Of a stretch of DNA of 64,000 nucleotides, positions 63,981-64,000 are shown piece by piece. Every line of letters starts with the position of its first letter. The first letter of the stretch is position 1. The position numbers and the translations under genes are program-made. Source of the DNA: Deltaproteobacteria bacterium (lineage in GTDB: Bacteria; Desulfobacterota; Desulfobulbia; Desulfobulbales; Desulfocapsaceae); contig JAPLJF010000030.1 of the NCBI GenBank assembly GCA_026388715.1, positions 1-64,000 of the forward strand, read 5' to 3'. The notes under the pieces are model-generated. The model worked only from the letters and a program-made list of their open reading frames with translations. It was not told the origin of the DNA and made no database searches.

Positions 63981-64000
63981 ATTTTTTGATCACTTCATTC

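Overview
The window looks like a chromosomal segment of an anaerobic, Gram-negative deltaproteobacterium, most likely Desulfobacterota near Desulfobulbales. The grounds are a membrane redox module of Tat-exported Fe-S protein, hexaheme cytochrome c and NrfD-type subunit, the gene order rho-rpmE-prfA-prmC-murA, the order ispE-tRNA-prs-rplY-pth-carD, a CooC-type ATPase, lipoproteins and outer-membrane proteins, and an RpoH-type sigma factor. The taxonomic call is an inference from gene content; there is no rRNA gene here.

Region 1 (1-9.8 kb) is accessory. It holds a split RluA-type pseudouridine synthase whose usual N-terminal extension is encoded separately and downstream, a frameshifted IS30-family element, a cupin plus a double solute-binding protein, a Gly/Tyr-rich exported protein with an OmpA-type lipoprotein, a broken IS91-type transposase next to an IS3-family element, and a candidate cyclic-di-GMP-I (GEMM) riboswitch with its own promoter and terminator in front of a small secreted protein.

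Region 2 (9.8-33 kb) is mainly housekeeping: argJ, a YfcE-like phosphoesterase, rsmA, an iron alcohol dehydrogenase, coaBC, a BI-1 membrane protein, a CooC-like ATPase, greA, a very large TPR/beta-barrel protein with a DegT aminotransferase, rpoH, lepA, engB, hisG, hisI and a SlyD-like FKBP. A decayed response regulator and a two-block pentapeptide-repeat protein follow.

Region 3 (33-36.7 kb) is the three-gene redox operon, which has no molybdopterin subunit. Region 4 (36.7-64 kb) is core metabolism and translation: murA, prmC, prfA, rpmE, rho, coaE, rluD, carD, pth, rplY, prs, tRNA-Gln, ispE, serA, gltX, glnS, asnS, a DUF89 protein overlapping a TtcA-like PP-loop protein, hisB, tRNA-Gly, rplM, rpsI, argC, truA and an aspartate-type aminotransferase.

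The most striking non-coding signal is a family of about 105-bp intergenic palindromic repeats. Seven near-full copies and one partial copy occur in both orientations, and two of them overlap the stop codon of the neighbouring gene. Two other, unrelated palindromic elements lie near 16.2 kb and 48.7 kb. No CRISPR array, prophage or rRNA operon was seen.
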